From Bradyrhizobium sp. WSM3983 (GTDB taxonomy: Bacteria; Pseudomonadota; Alphaproteobacteria; Rhizobiales; Xanthobacteraceae), in contig NZ_KI421490.1 of NCBI RefSeq assembly GCF_000473045.1, positions 1-42,233 of the forward strand: DNA of 42,233 bases. The letters are read 5' to 3'. The notes below the pieces were generated by a model. The model saw nothing but the letters and a program-made list of their open reading frames with translations. It searched no databases and was not told where the DNA came from. The position numbers and the translations under genes are program-made. Shown one piece after another: positions 16,625-25,004 of this stretch (position 1 is its first letter; the number at the start of each line of letters is the position of its first letter).

Positions 16625-17656
16625 ATGCGCGCCGTCGTCATCCACGCCCCCAAGGATCTGCGGATCGACAATTATCCCGATCCTGCGCCCGCCCCGGGCG
16701 AGGTCCGCGTCAAGATCGCCAATGGCGGTATCTGCGGCTCCGACCTGCACTACTACCATCACGGCGGCTTCGGCGTCGTCCGCATCCAGCAGCCGATGGC
16801 GCTGGGGCATGAGATCGCCGGCGTGGTCGCAGCCGTCGGTGACGGCGTCACCGGCGTGAAGGCCGGCACCCGCGTCGCGGTCAATCCGAGCAAGCCGTGC
16901 GGCCAGTGCCTGCATTGCCAGGACGGCATGCGCAACCAGTGCCTCGACATGCGCTTCCTCGGCAGCGCGATGCGTTTTCCCCATGTGCAAGGCGGCTTTC
17001 GCGAGTTCATCACGGTCGATGCGACTCAAGCCGTGCCGATCTCCGACAAGCTCTCCCTGGCGGAAGCCGCGGTCGCCGAGCCGCTCGCGGTGTGTCTGCA
17101 TGCCGGCAAGCAGGCCGGCCCCCTTCTCGGCAAGCGCGTTCTGATCACCGGCTGCGGCCCGATCGGCGCGCTGATGATTTTGGTCTCGCGCTTCGGCGGC
17201 GCATCCGAAATCGTGGTGACCGATGTGGCTGATGCGCCGCTGGCAGTCGCCAGGAAGCTTGGCGCCACGCACGCGATCAATGTCGCGACCAATGCCACCG
17301 CGCTCGATCCCTGGCGCGCCGGCAAGGGCGTGTTCGATACGCTGTTCGAAGCTTCCGGCAACCAGGCAGCGCTCCGCACCGCGCTCGACGTACTGCGGCC
17401 GGGCGCAACGCTGGTTCAGCTCGGCCTCGGCGGGGAGATGACGCTGCCGATCAATTCCATCGTCGCCAAGGAATTGCAGCTCCGCGGCACCTTCCGCTTC
17501 GACCCCGAGTTTGAGCTGGCGGTGCGGCTGATGGGCGAAGGCCTGATCGACGTCAAGCCGCTGATCACGGCGACCATGTCGTTCGAGAACGCGGTCGCCG
17601 CCTTCGAGCTTGCCAGCGACCGCTCGCAGTCGATGAAGGTGCAGCTGACGTTCTAA
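16625..17656 (+). CDS. idnD: L-idonate 5-dehydrogenase-like zinc alcohol dehydrogenase
   Basis: 343 residues, a medium-chain zinc dehydrogenase. Catalytic zinc ligands are C37 (GGICGSDLHYY), H62 and E63 (LGHEIAG); structural zinc ligands are C92, C95, C98 and C106. The cofactor domain has TGCGPIGALM near residues 176-185. The GICGSDLHYYHHGG opening matches L-idonate 5-dehydrogenases, which oxidise L-idonate to 5-keto-D-gluconate; sorbitol and xylitol dehydrogenases are the nearest alternatives. The adjacent IdnO-like gene supports idonate. Last gene of the operon; a palindromic repeat begins at the next base after its stop. Confidence 0.82.
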   Translation: MRAVVIHAPKDLRIDNYPDPAPAPGEVRVKIANGGICGSDLHYYHHGGFGVVRIQQPMALGHEIAGVVAAVGDGVTGVKAGTRVAVNPSKPCGQCLHCQDGMRNQCLDMRFLGSAMRFPHVQGGFREFITVDATQAVPISDKLSLAEAAVAEPLAVCLHAGKQAGPLLGKRVLITGCGPIGALMILVSRFGGASEIVVTDVADAPLAVARKLGATHAINVATNATALDPWRAGKGVFDTLFEASGNQAALRTALDVLRPGATLVQLGLGGEMTLPINSIVAKELQLRGTFRFDPEFELAVRLMGEGLIDVKPLITATMSFENAVAAFELASDRSQSMKVQLTF

Positions 17657-17703
17657 AGCATGATCCGGAAAAGTGTGCAGCGGTTTTCCGAAAAGATCAT
17701 GCT
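17657..17703. repeat. Interspersed palindromic repeat (rhizobial type)
   Basis: Outer arms agcatgatc (17657-17665) and gatcatgct (17695-17703), inner arms cggaaaa and ttttccg. From memory this unit recurs many times in Bradyrhizobium and relatives. It directly abuts the idnD stop codon and may end that transcript. Confidence 0.75.
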
Positions 17704-17715
17704 CAAACAATAACC

Positions 17716-17744
17716 TAAAGCGCGACGATGTTCATCGCGCTTTA
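17716..17744. terminator. Bidirectional hairpin between idnD and the DUF2380-like gene
   Basis: Arms taaagcgcga (17716-17725) and tcgcgcttta (17735-17744) are perfect, loop of 9. The right arm includes the stop codon of the minus-strand gene. There is no T-run on either side, so the terminator call is moderate. Confidence 0.5.
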
Positions 17745-18182
17745 GGGCTGCGCCAGCGCGGCCATGACCTCGCGGGAGACGAAGATCTCGGCACGCTCCC
17801 AAGACTCGTCGTTATCGCCGCGGAAGGTGTAGAGCTTGTCCATCACGACCTTTTTGGCGCCGACGTCGATCACCGCGACCTTGGCCCATTGCACCAGCGT
17901 GCTGGTCTTCTGGATGCCGCCGATGACCTTGAACGCCGCCCCCTCCTGCACGGACGGCAGAAGCCGGTAGCGCGGGTCGGCGGCGATGTCGCGCCGGAGC
18001 GCGACCATGAACGCCTGCAGCCGCCGCTCATGGGCGCCGGTCTGGTCGGTGGGCTCGGCCGATGTATCGGTGTAGCTGAAGTCATCGAGCGCAATGGCGG
18101 TGGTTTCAGTGGCTATGGCCCGGCCATCCAGCCCGACGCTGAGAAGAACAAGGAAAGACAGCAACGACAGGGTACGGCGCAT
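17742..18182 (-). CDS. Small secreted protein, DUF2380-like
   Basis: 146 residues from the ATG at 18182, beginning MRRTLSLLSFLVLLSVGL, a clear signal peptide (to about 26). The mature part starts with an ALDDFSYTDTSAEPTDQT segment and contains IGGIQKTSTLVQWAKVAVID, which looks like the DUF2380 family of alphaproteobacterial periplasmic proteins; function unknown. A longer frame to 18275 lacks a signal peptide at its start and is rejected. It is divergent from the NarX-like kinase, so the pair of promoters lies in the 187 bp between. Possible link to that two-component system is inference. Confidence 0.65.
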   Translation of the reverse strand: MRRTLSLLSFLVLLSVGLDGRAIATETTAIALDDFSYTDTSAEPTDQTGAHERRLQAFMVALRRDIAADPRYRLLPSVQEGAAFKVIGGIQKTSTLVQWAKVAVIDVGAKKVVMDKLYTFRGDNDESWERAEIFVSREVMAALAQP

Positions 18183-18369
18183 GACAGCCCTCGCGTGACG
18201 GAAAGACCGCAAGCTAGACGGACGCTTCGTGCACCGCAGCCATGGCTGTCCCGGCCGGCACCGGGAAAATTTCACGACGTTGCACCGCAGTATGGGTGCC
18301 GCTTTGCGCCGCTCACATTCTGCCCTTTAATGCGGGAGCGACAATTCCGTTCGCGCCAGGTGCCCACCG

Positions 18370-19755
18370 ATGTGGAACCGCCCGAGATTCGATCTCAAGG
18401 TCCGCCTGACCTTGCGCGTGGCTGCCATATCGGCCGCCTGCTTCGCCGCGATCTCCGCCTATTTCCTGATCACGGCCGACCGCGCGGCCCATGCCCGCAT
18501 CGACGGCATCGCCGCCATCGTGGCGAAGACGCTGGAGCTGCAACAGGGCAAGGTCCTGTGGGCGGCGAGCCCCCGCTCGGATTTTCCCAACCTCGACCCC
18601 GTTTCAGCCTATGTGATGACGCCCGGCCTGTGCCTGGCCTTCCGCGGCACGAGCGGCGAGATGCTCCAGCGCTTCTGTAGCGGCGCACCAATCCCGGAGG
18701 ACCCGCCGCCGCAAATCTTCACGGCGTTCTACCACAGCCTGTTCGACCCCGGCCGCGAGGCCGCACGACCCGTGATCCTGCGCGGTACGAAGCTCGGCGA
18801 GGCCGTGGTCTCGGTCGATCCGGCCGTGCAGACGGCGGAGGCCTGGCACGAGGCCGGCCGCCTGATGCTCGCGCTTGCGATCGCCCTGCCGCTGTTGTGC
18901 GTCCTGGTCTATGCCGCACTGGCCCGCGCACTGCGCCCCACCCACATGATCCGCGCCGGCCTCGAGCGGATCGCCGCCAACGACCTCACCGCGCGGCTGC
19001 CGCCGTTCGATCTCGCCGAGCTGTCGGCGGTTCGCGATGTCTTCAACCATCTCGCCGAAAGCCTCGACACTGCGCTTGCCGAGCGCGCCGAGCTGACCCG
19101 GAAACTGATCGCGCTTCAGGACGAGGAGCGCCGCCATCTCGCCCGCGAACTGCACGACGAGTTCGGCCAGTCGCTCGCCGCCATCCGCGCGCTCGCCTCC
19201 TCCGCGCGCCAGACCGCCGCACAGGACTGCCCCTCCTTGCTTGGCGAGTGCGACGGCATCGCACGGACCGCAACCGGCATGATGGAGACGCTGCGCGGCA
19301 CGCTGTTCCGGCTGCGGCCGCCTGACGTCGAGGAGCTCGGTCTCGTCGCCAGCCTCGAAGGTCTCGTCGCCGGCTGGAATGGACGCAGCCGCGGTGAAAC
19401 CCGTTTTTCGATCCGCTTCGACGGCACGTTCGAGACCGTGCCGGCCACGATCAGTGCCAACCTCTATCGCATCGTGCAGGAAGCGCTCACCAACGCCGCC
19501 AAGCATGCCGATGCCACGAAGGTAAACCTCGAACTGACGATGCATGCCGACGAGATTGCGCTCGCGATCGACGATGACGGACGATCGCACGATCCCGCGG
19601 CGAAATCCGGAATGGGCCTGCTCGGCATGCGCGAGCGCGTCGCAGCCCTGCGCGGCCGTCTGAGTTTTGAGGCCGGGCCCGCTGGCGGCTCCGCGCTGCG
19701 CGTCGTCATTCCGCTCGCCGCCGCCAATCCGCAAGCGCTGGAGCACGCGGCATGA
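18370..19755 (+). CDS. Membrane sensor histidine kinase, NarX/UhpB (HisKA_3) type
   Basis: 461 residues. Membrane helix 1 at about 15-36, a periplasmic sensor of about 125 residues, helix 2 at about 165-186, a HAMP linker (about 187-240), then a HisKA_3 phosphoacceptor with LARELHDEFGQSL, phospho-His H262, and an HATPase domain with N-box EALTNAAKHA and G-box SGMGLLGMRER. This kinase class phosphorylates LuxR-type regulators; one is encoded next with an ATGA overlap. The cue is unknown. Kinases of this style control methanol or quinoprotein oxidation genes in relatives (MoxY/FlhS), an alternative I cannot test here. Confidence 0.87.
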   Translation: MWNRPRFDLKVRLTLRVAAISAACFAAISAYFLITADRAAHARIDGIAAIVAKTLELQQGKVLWAASPRSDFPNLDPVSAYVMTPGLCLAFRGTSGEMLQRFCSGAPIPEDPPPQIFTAFYHSLFDPGREAARPVILRGTKLGEAVVSVDPAVQTAEAWHEAGRLMLALAIALPLLCVLVYAALARALRPTHMIRAGLERIAANDLTARLPPFDLAELSAVRDVFNHLAESLDTALAERAELTRKLIALQDEERRHLARELHDEFGQSLAAIRALASSARQTAAQDCPSLLGECDGIARTATGMMETLRGTLFRLRPPDVEELGLVASLEGLVAGWNGRSRGETRFSIRFDGTFETVPATISANLYRIVQEALTNAAKHADATKVNLELTMHADEIALAIDDDGRSHDPAAKSGMGLLGMRERVAALRGRLSFEAGPAGGSALRVVIPLAAANPQALEHAA

Positions 19756-20405
19756 CCGCGACCATTCTGCTGGTCGATGATCATTCCGTCGTCCGCGAAG
19801 GCTATCGCTCCGTGCTCGAGAAGCAGCCGGGCCTGCGCGTCATCGCCGAAGCCGGCGACGGCGCCGAGGCCTATCGCCTCTACAAGTCCAAGGCGCCCGA
19901 CCTCGTCATCATGGATCTCAGCATGCCCGGCATCGGCGGCGTCGAGGCCGTCAGGCGCATCAGGCAATGGGACAAGGCGGCAAAGATCCTCGTCTTTACC
20001 ATGCATGAGAACGCCGGTTTTGCCGTGCAGGCGATCCGCGCCGGTGCGAGGGGTTACGTCACCAAGACCAGCCCACCGGAGACACTGGTGCGCGCGGTGA
20101 TGGACGTGCTCGCCGGCAAGATCGCGATCAGCCCGGATATCGACCACGAGCTTGCGCTGAGCCGGATCAGCGGCGAGAGCTCGGCCGCTGATGTCCTCAC
20201 GCCGCGCGAGTTCGAGGTGCTGCGGCTGCTGCTCGCCGAGAACACGACGGAGGAGATCGCCGAGACGCTGCACGTTAGCCCGAAGACGGTGGCTAACCTG
20301 CATTCGCTGATCAAGGACAAGCTCGGCGTCGGCTCGGACATCGAGCTGGTCCGGCTGGCGCTGCGCCAGGGAATTTTGACGCAGCTCGATCTCGGGGAGG
20401 CTTGA
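19752..20405 (+). CDS. NarL/FixJ-type LuxR response regulator
   Basis: 217 residues. Receiver (1-120) with D9 and D10 acidic pocket, phospho-Asp D55 in LVIMDLSMPG and conserved K105-region (YVTKTSPPE); C-terminal LuxR HTH (about 150-210) with LTPREFEVLRLLLAENTTEE and SPKTVANLHSLIKDKL. Overlap of 4 bp (ATGA) with the kinase makes it its cognate partner. Targets unknown; the divergent secreted-protein gene is the nearest candidate. Confidence 0.9.
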   Translation: MTATILLVDDHSVVREGYRSVLEKQPGLRVIAEAGDGAEAYRLYKSKAPDLVIMDLSMPGIGGVEAVRRIRQWDKAAKILVFTMHENAGFAVQAIRAGARGYVTKTSPPETLVRAVMDVLAGKIAISPDIDHELALSRISGESSAADVLTPREFEVLRLLLAENTTEEIAETLHVSPKTVANLHSLIKDKLGVGSDIELVRLALRQGILTQLDLGEA

Positions 20406-20423
20406 GGCGCGTGACCCCGCGGA

Positions 20424-21407
20424 TCATTCGCGCGTGATGACGGAGTCCAGCCACGCGCAGTTCAGCGGCGGCAGGCGCGGATCGGCAACGCGGACGCCGC
20501 GGGCCGCCGCATCCATCCGCATATCGCGCAGGCGCTTGCGCTGCTCTTCCGGCATGTTGAGCCGCTCATGGCCCCATAGCGACGGGCCGTCAAAGGTCTC
20601 GTGCGGCTGCCAGGTCTGGGGATCGATGATGCGCCCGCCCCAGCCATATTCGATGAAGAAGCCGGACGGCGTGTTCACATAGAACGAGGTCATGTGGTCG
20701 TTGGTGTGCCGGCCCAGCGTGTAGACGACACGGCCGTCTTCGAGCTGCGCGAGGTCATAGCCCTGACCGACATCGTCGAGACTGCCGAGCTCCACCATGA
20801 AATGATGCAGCGCTTTCCGTCCCGATCCCACCATTGCAAAGGAGTGATGGCGGCCGTTTACGTGGAAGAAATACAGCCCGTAAGGCTTCAGGCCGAAATC
20901 GGAGACGTGGAAGCCGAGCACGTCGCGATAGAATGGCAGCAGCGGCTCGACATCCTCCACATTGAGCACGACATGCCCCATGCCAAGCGCGCCGGTGCGA
21001 AAGCCCGAGATCGGCCGGCCTGGGCTGAACGGCTCGCTTGCAAGCTCGGGCCGGCAGAAGGCCTCCAACCGATTGCCGGCGGGGTCCGCAAACGTGATCA
21101 GCTCCGCCACGTGCCGTTCATCGGCCAGCGCGCGCGAGCCGCGCGTCACCTTGACGCCGTGGCTCTCCAGCCGCCCTGCGAGCTGGTCCAGCTCAGCGCT
21201 CGACGGAACCTCCCAGCCCATCACCGCAAGGCCGGCATCGCTGCTGCCGTCGACGATCAGGCGCTGCTTGCGATCGTCCATGCGAAAGGCGCGCATCTTG
21301 CCGCCGCGATCGACCTGCTGCATGCCGAGCAGCCCGGTCGCCATCCGGCCCCACTGGTCGAGCTGTGATGAGTTGATCCCGATATAGCCGAGCGCGGTGA
21401 TTTCCAT
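20424..21407 (-). CDS. Type I extradiol ring-cleavage dioxygenase (VOC superfamily)
   Basis: 327 residues with two vicinal-oxygen-chelate halves: a degenerate N-terminal half and a catalytic C-terminal half. Iron ligands fit H145 (GMGHVVLNVED), H202 (LHHFMVEL) and E253 (FFIEYGW); second-shell residues H188, H234 or H238, and Y243 are as in BphC-type enzymes. It would open a catechol between a hydroxyl carbon and its substituted neighbour. Start ATG at 21407; the longer frame upstream is not needed. It faces away from the IclR gene and is near an MhpA-like hydroxylase, so its substrate is likely a 3-substituted catechol, for example from phenylpropanoids. Confidence 0.85.
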   Translation of the reverse strand: MEITALGYIGINSSQLDQWGRMATGLLGMQQVDRGGKMRAFRMDDRKQRLIVDGSSDAGLAVMGWEVPSSAELDQLAGRLESHGVKVTRGSRALADERHVAELITFADPAGNRLEAFCRPELASEPFSPGRPISGFRTGALGMGHVVLNVEDVEPLLPFYRDVLGFHVSDFGLKPYGLYFFHVNGRHHSFAMVGSGRKALHHFMVELGSLDDVGQGYDLAQLEDGRVVYTLGRHTNDHMTSFYVNTPSGFFIEYGWGGRIIDPQTWQPHETFDGPSLWGHERLNMPEEQRKRLRDMRMDAAARGVRVADPRLPPLNCAWLDSVITRE

Positions 21408-21549
21408 CGACGTTCTCCCAAAGGTACCCGCTGCACTGCGGCGAACTTGATACCGGTCGCGCACGATCCTACGGTGACGTCCCGCAATCGCGTCGCGTTC
21501 GCAAAGACGATAATCGCGAGGCCGGAAGCCACAAGGGAGGAAATACGAA

Positions 21550-22338
21550 GTGTCCAAGGAGCGGACGCGGAACGGCCAGCCGCGGCAGTCGGAGGGCGTC
21601 CGCGCCTTCAAACGCGGGCTGGACGTGCTGCAGGAGGTCAACCGCTCCGGCGGCATCCGCGCCGGCGACGTCGCCCGCGCGCTCGACCTGCCCCGCCCGA
21701 CCGTCTACCGGCTGCTCGAAACGCTGGAGGAACTCGGCTATGTCGCCCGTAGCGCCAGCGACGACCGCTTTCGCGTCACCCGGCTCGCCCTCAGCCTCGG
21801 CGATGGCTACGACCCCGGCGTGCTGATCTGCCAGGCGGCCGCGCCTTATCTTGCCGAGCTCAGCAAGACGCTGGTCTGGCCGGTCGATCTCTCCACCTAC
21901 GAGAACGCCGCGATGGTGGTGCAGGAGACCACCCATTCGCGCAGCCCGCTCTCGATTGATCGCGGCATGATCGGAAAACGCCTGCCGATGCTGCGGACCT
22001 CGGCCGGCCGCGCCTATCTCGCCACCTGCCCCGCGCGCGAACGCGACCTCATCGTCAGCCATCTCCGCCGCATCGACGAGGCCGACGACCGCCCCTTCCT
22101 CGACCAGCGCCGCCTCGACCAGATGATCACCGAGACGGCCGCGCGCGGCTACGCGATCCGCAGCGAGGGCGAATACAATCCGAAGACTGCCTCGATCGCC
22201 GTCCCGATCGTTCGCAACGAGATCGTATTCGGTTGCATTTCGATCATCTGGATCAGAACCGCGCTCGCAATCGACAAGGCGATCGCCGACTTTGCCGCGC
22301 CATTGCGCGACGCGGCCGCCGCCATCCCGGTCGAATGA
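21550..22338 (+). CDS. IclR-family regulator (MhpR-like)
   Basis: 262 residues. N-terminal winged helix (about 15-75) with VARALDLPRPTVYRLLETLEE and a C-terminal IclR ligand domain (about 90-255) including LPMLRTSAGRAYLA. MhpR and related IclR members control phenylpropanoid and protocatechuate pathways, which fits the extradiol dioxygenase gene divergent to it across 142 bp. GTG start at 21550 follows gggagg. I found no clear palindrome in the shared promoter region. Confidence 0.85.
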   Translation: MSKERTRNGQPRQSEGVRAFKRGLDVLQEVNRSGGIRAGDVARALDLPRPTVYRLLETLEELGYVARSASDDRFRVTRLALSLGDGYDPGVLICQAAAPYLAELSKTLVWPVDLSTYENAAMVVQETTHSRSPLSIDRGMIGKRLPMLRTSAGRAYLATCPARERDLIVSHLRRIDEADDRPFLDQRRLDQMITETAARGYAIRSEGEYNPKTASIAVPIVRNEIVFGCISIIWIRTALAIDKAIADFAAPLRDAAAAIPVE

Positions 22339-22340
22339 GA

Positions 22341-22595
22341 CTAATGGCTCCGCGCGGACGATGATCTTTGCGCCTGAGCGGACGCGTCGAATACGGCGCG
22401 ACATTGCGGGCTGAGCCGGTCGAGCTGAGCCGCCATGCAGTCTCGGATTTGAGCGCGATTGGGAACGTAGGCGGAGCAAAGACGCATCGCGTCGCCCATG
22501 CAGGCCTGGCGCTGCTCAGTTTCGCTCGGACCGGCCTGAGCAAAGGCTGGCGTGATCGTGGCGCTCAACAGAAGGAAGGCGACGCGGAAATTCAT
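22341..22595 (-). CDS. Small secreted cysteine-containing protein
   Basis: 84 residues from ATG at 22595. Signal peptide about 1-19 (MNFRVAFLLLSATITPAFA). The mature part has four cysteines in the pattern ACMGDAMRLC...RDCMAAQL...PQCRAVF, a helical hairpin held by two disulfides, seen in many small rhizobial proteins of the cysteine-rich-repeat type. Role unknown. Its stop codon lies 2 bp from the stop of the convergent IclR gene. Confidence 0.7.
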   Translation of the reverse strand: MNFRVAFLLLSATITPAFAQAGPSETEQRQACMGDAMRLCSAYVPNRAQIRDCMAAQLDRLSPQCRAVFDASAQAQRSSSARSH

Positions 22596-22636
22596 GAATG
22601 CTCTCACTCTCAGGTTGGATTGTCGGCAAGGCGGAC

Positions 22637-23326
22637 TCACCGGGGTTTGACGCTTCGATCGGACGGTGGAAGGTGAAGGAACGTCGTCACCGTGGTCTCG
22701 ATCAGGAGCGCACTCGACGCCTCGACGTCGATGTCGGGGGCAAGCCGTTTGAGCAGCACGGGAGCCGCCGGAGGCTGATTTAGCGCGGCGTTGAGGAGCG
22801 CAAAGAACAGCGCCGGATGACTGCTGCGGATGATGCCTGCTTCAATGCCGGCCACGAAGAGCTCTCGAACGGTCTCATAGGCCGGGCGCAGCAGTCGTTC
22901 GGTCACGAGCAGAGCGCGCTCCGGCGCCTCCGCACCGTGCCGGACGACAAAGTCCCTGACATCCGGATGCTCAGCATAGAAAGCGCCGATTGCCACGATG
23001 ACGTCGCGCAGCCGAGCGCCGAGCGGGCGGCTGGGCTCGGCCGCGATCGCGCGAATGCTGGCCATGGCAGGGATCGCCATCGCCACGATTTGCGCGAGAC
23101 AGGCCTCCCACAACGCCGCCTTGTGGCCGAAATGAACGCGAACCAGGTTGGGGCTGACCTGGGCCGCGGCGGCCACGCTGCGGAGATCGGCGCCGTCAAA
23201 ACCGTGGCTGGCGAATGCGCTGGTGGCGGCAGCCAGCAGCGCCTGCCGGCCGTCCGGCATGTCTTTGCTTCGGCGGCCCTTCGGCCGAGAGGGCGGTGCC
23301 TTTTGCCTTTTCGTCGTGGCGATCAT
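22637..23326 (-). CDS. TetR-family transcriptional regulator
   Basis: 229 residues. A basic N-terminal tail of about 25 residues precedes the TetR HTH (about 30-75: LLAAATSAFASHGFDGADLR, then SVAAAAQVSPNLVRVHF) and an all-helical ligand domain. ATG at 23326 is supported by gaggaaagg on its strand; the longer frame runs through the operator and is rejected. It is divergent from the MhpA-like hydroxylase gene. A palindrome at 23339-23360 lies directly upstream of its start, as expected for autorepression and control of the hydroxylase operon. Confidence 0.85.
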   Translation of the reverse strand: MIATTKRQKAPPSRPKGRRSKDMPDGRQALLAAATSAFASHGFDGADLRSVAAAAQVSPNLVRVHFGHKAALWEACLAQIVAMAIPAMASIRAIAAEPSRPLGARLRDVIVAIGAFYAEHPDVRDFVVRHGAEAPERALLVTERLLRPAYETVRELFVAGIEAGIIRSSHPALFFALLNAALNQPPAAPVLLKRLAPDIDVEASSALLIETTVTTFLHLPPSDRSVKPR

Positions 23327-23338
23327 CGCCTTTCCTCG

Positions 23339-23360
23339 TATATGTTCAATCGTACATATA
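23339..23360. promoter_or_regulatory. Probable TetR operator TATATGT-N8-ACATATA
   Basis: Perfect 7-bp arms (23339-23345 and 23354-23360) with an 8-bp spacer. It lies 13 bp upstream of the TetR start codon and 124 bp upstream of the hydroxylase start. Confidence 0.65.
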
Positions 23361-23483
23361 ATGACCACGCAGGATTGGCAAGAGGTTTCGTTCGCCCGCA
23401 CGGCGGCCGACATCCGTCCGCTGGGCGGACACTTGGGACGCCGGCGTTGAAGAGCGGGGCATGGCTGGGAGAGAGATAGCGCC

Positions 23484-24980
23484 ATGCAGAATAAATCCGC
23501 CCCCGAGGAGTTTGACGTCGTGATCGTCGGCCGCGGCCCGGTCGGCGCCACGCTCGCCAATCTGCTCGGCCTCTGCGGCGTGCGGACGCTGGTGCTGGAG
23601 CGCGAGGCGCGGACCTATCATCTGCCGCGCGCGGTGCATTTCGACGACGAATGCATGCGGGTGTTCCAGACCATTGGCTTGGCGGACGCCATCCTGCCGC
23701 ATGTCATCCTCAGCCCCGGCATGCTCTTCCTCGATGCCAACGGCAAAATGCTGCTGGACTGGTCGCGGCCACAGACGCTGACGCCGATGGGCTGGAATCT
23801 CAGCTACCGCTTCCACCAGCCCGACCTGGAGGATGTGCTGATCAGCGGCCTCGCACGCTGGCCCCACGTCAGCTTGCGCAGCCGATGCGATGTGTTCGCG
23901 CTCGATCAGGACGGGACCGGCGTGCGCGTGCGCTACGAGGACCTCTCCAACGGCAAGCTCAGCGAGGTCCGCGCCGGCTACGTGATCGGCTGCGACGGCG
24001 CGCGTTCGCTCGTGCGCCGCTTCATCGGCTCGGGGATGGACGATCTCGGCTTCCACGAGCGCTGGCTGGTGATCGACGTGCTGCTCAAGCGCGCGCGCGA
24101 CGATCTCGGCGATTACAGCCTCCAGCACTGCGATCCCCGGCGGCCTGCGACCTACGTCCGTGGCACCGGGACGCGACGGCGCTGGGAGATTACGGTCCTT
24201 CCGAACGAGGATTCGAACGAAGTCGCACAGCCGGCAAAGGTCTGGGAGCTGCTGTCGCGCTGGATCACGCCTGACGACGCCGAGCTCGAGCGCGCCGCGG
24301 TCTACACCTTTCATTCCGTCATCGCGCAGCAATGGCGCAACGGCCGGCTACTGCTTGCCGGCGATTCCGCGCACCAGACCCCGCCCTTCCTCGGCCAGGG
24401 CATGTGCGCCGGCATCCGCGATGCCGCCAACCTCGCCTGGAAGCTCGCGAGCATCATTCGCGACGGTGCGGCAATCGATCTGCTCGACACCTATCAGAGC
24501 GAACGCCAACCGCATGTGCGCGAGTTCATCGAGCTTGCCATTCGCCTCGGCGGCGTCATCAACACCAAGGCGATCGAAGCGGGCCTCGCCGCCGGGCAAG
24601 CGCGTGAAAATGCGCCCGTGAAGCTGGAGGTGAAAAAGCCCCTGCTCGGCCCCGGGCTCGCGCTCGGCGACCTGCCGCTCGCCGGACATCTCGCGCCGCA
24701 GTTCATGCTGAATGACGGCAGTCGCGGCGACGAGGGGATCGGCTACGGCCATGTCCTCCTCGTCGGGAGCGCAAAGCGTCTCGCTCTCTCGCAGCCCGGG
24801 ATCAAACTCCTGACCAGCGACGAGGCCGAAGGCATCGGACCCTGGCTGCGCGAGCACGGCATTACCGCGGCGCTGGTTCGCCCCGACCGTTACATCTGCG
24901 GCACCGCCCGCAACGATGCCGAGCTCGACCGGCTCATCGCCGCCATCACACCTCCAACCCACGTGCCGTCCGCGGCCTGA
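23484..24980 (+). CDS. mhpA: FAD-dependent aromatic hydroxylase, MhpA-like
   Basis: 498 residues, a class A flavoprotein monooxygenase. FAD motifs: VIVGRGPVGATLANLLG near the N-terminus, the DG motif VIGCDGARSLVRR, and the GD motif LLAGDSAHQTPPFLGQGMCA followed by DAANLAWKL. The overall wording (LEREARTYHLPRAVHFDDE) is that of 3-(3-hydroxyphenyl)propionate hydroxylase, which adds a hydroxyl to form a catechol with NADH and oxygen; related resorcinol or phenol hydroxylases are alternatives. It is shorter than E. coli MhpA by about 55 residues. Start ATG at 23484 follows ggagagag. First gene of an operon under the TetR operator. Confidence 0.78.
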   Translation: MQNKSAPEEFDVVIVGRGPVGATLANLLGLCGVRTLVLEREARTYHLPRAVHFDDECMRVFQTIGLADAILPHVILSPGMLFLDANGKMLLDWSRPQTLTPMGWNLSYRFHQPDLEDVLISGLARWPHVSLRSRCDVFALDQDGTGVRVRYEDLSNGKLSEVRAGYVIGCDGARSLVRRFIGSGMDDLGFHERWLVIDVLLKRARDDLGDYSLQHCDPRRPATYVRGTGTRRRWEITVLPNEDSNEVAQPAKVWELLSRWITPDDAELERAAVYTFHSVIAQQWRNGRLLLAGDSAHQTPPFLGQGMCAGIRDAANLAWKLASIIRDGAAIDLLDTYQSERQPHVREFIELAIRLGGVINTKAIEAGLAAGQARENAPVKLEVKKPLLGPGLALGDLPLAGHLAPQFMLNDGSRGDEGIGYGHVLLVGSAKRLALSQPGIKLLTSDEAEGIGPWLREHGITAALVRPDRYICGTARNDAELDRLIAAITPPTHVPSAA

Positions 24981-25004
24981 TCGAACAAGTCTCGAGGATA
25001 TCTC

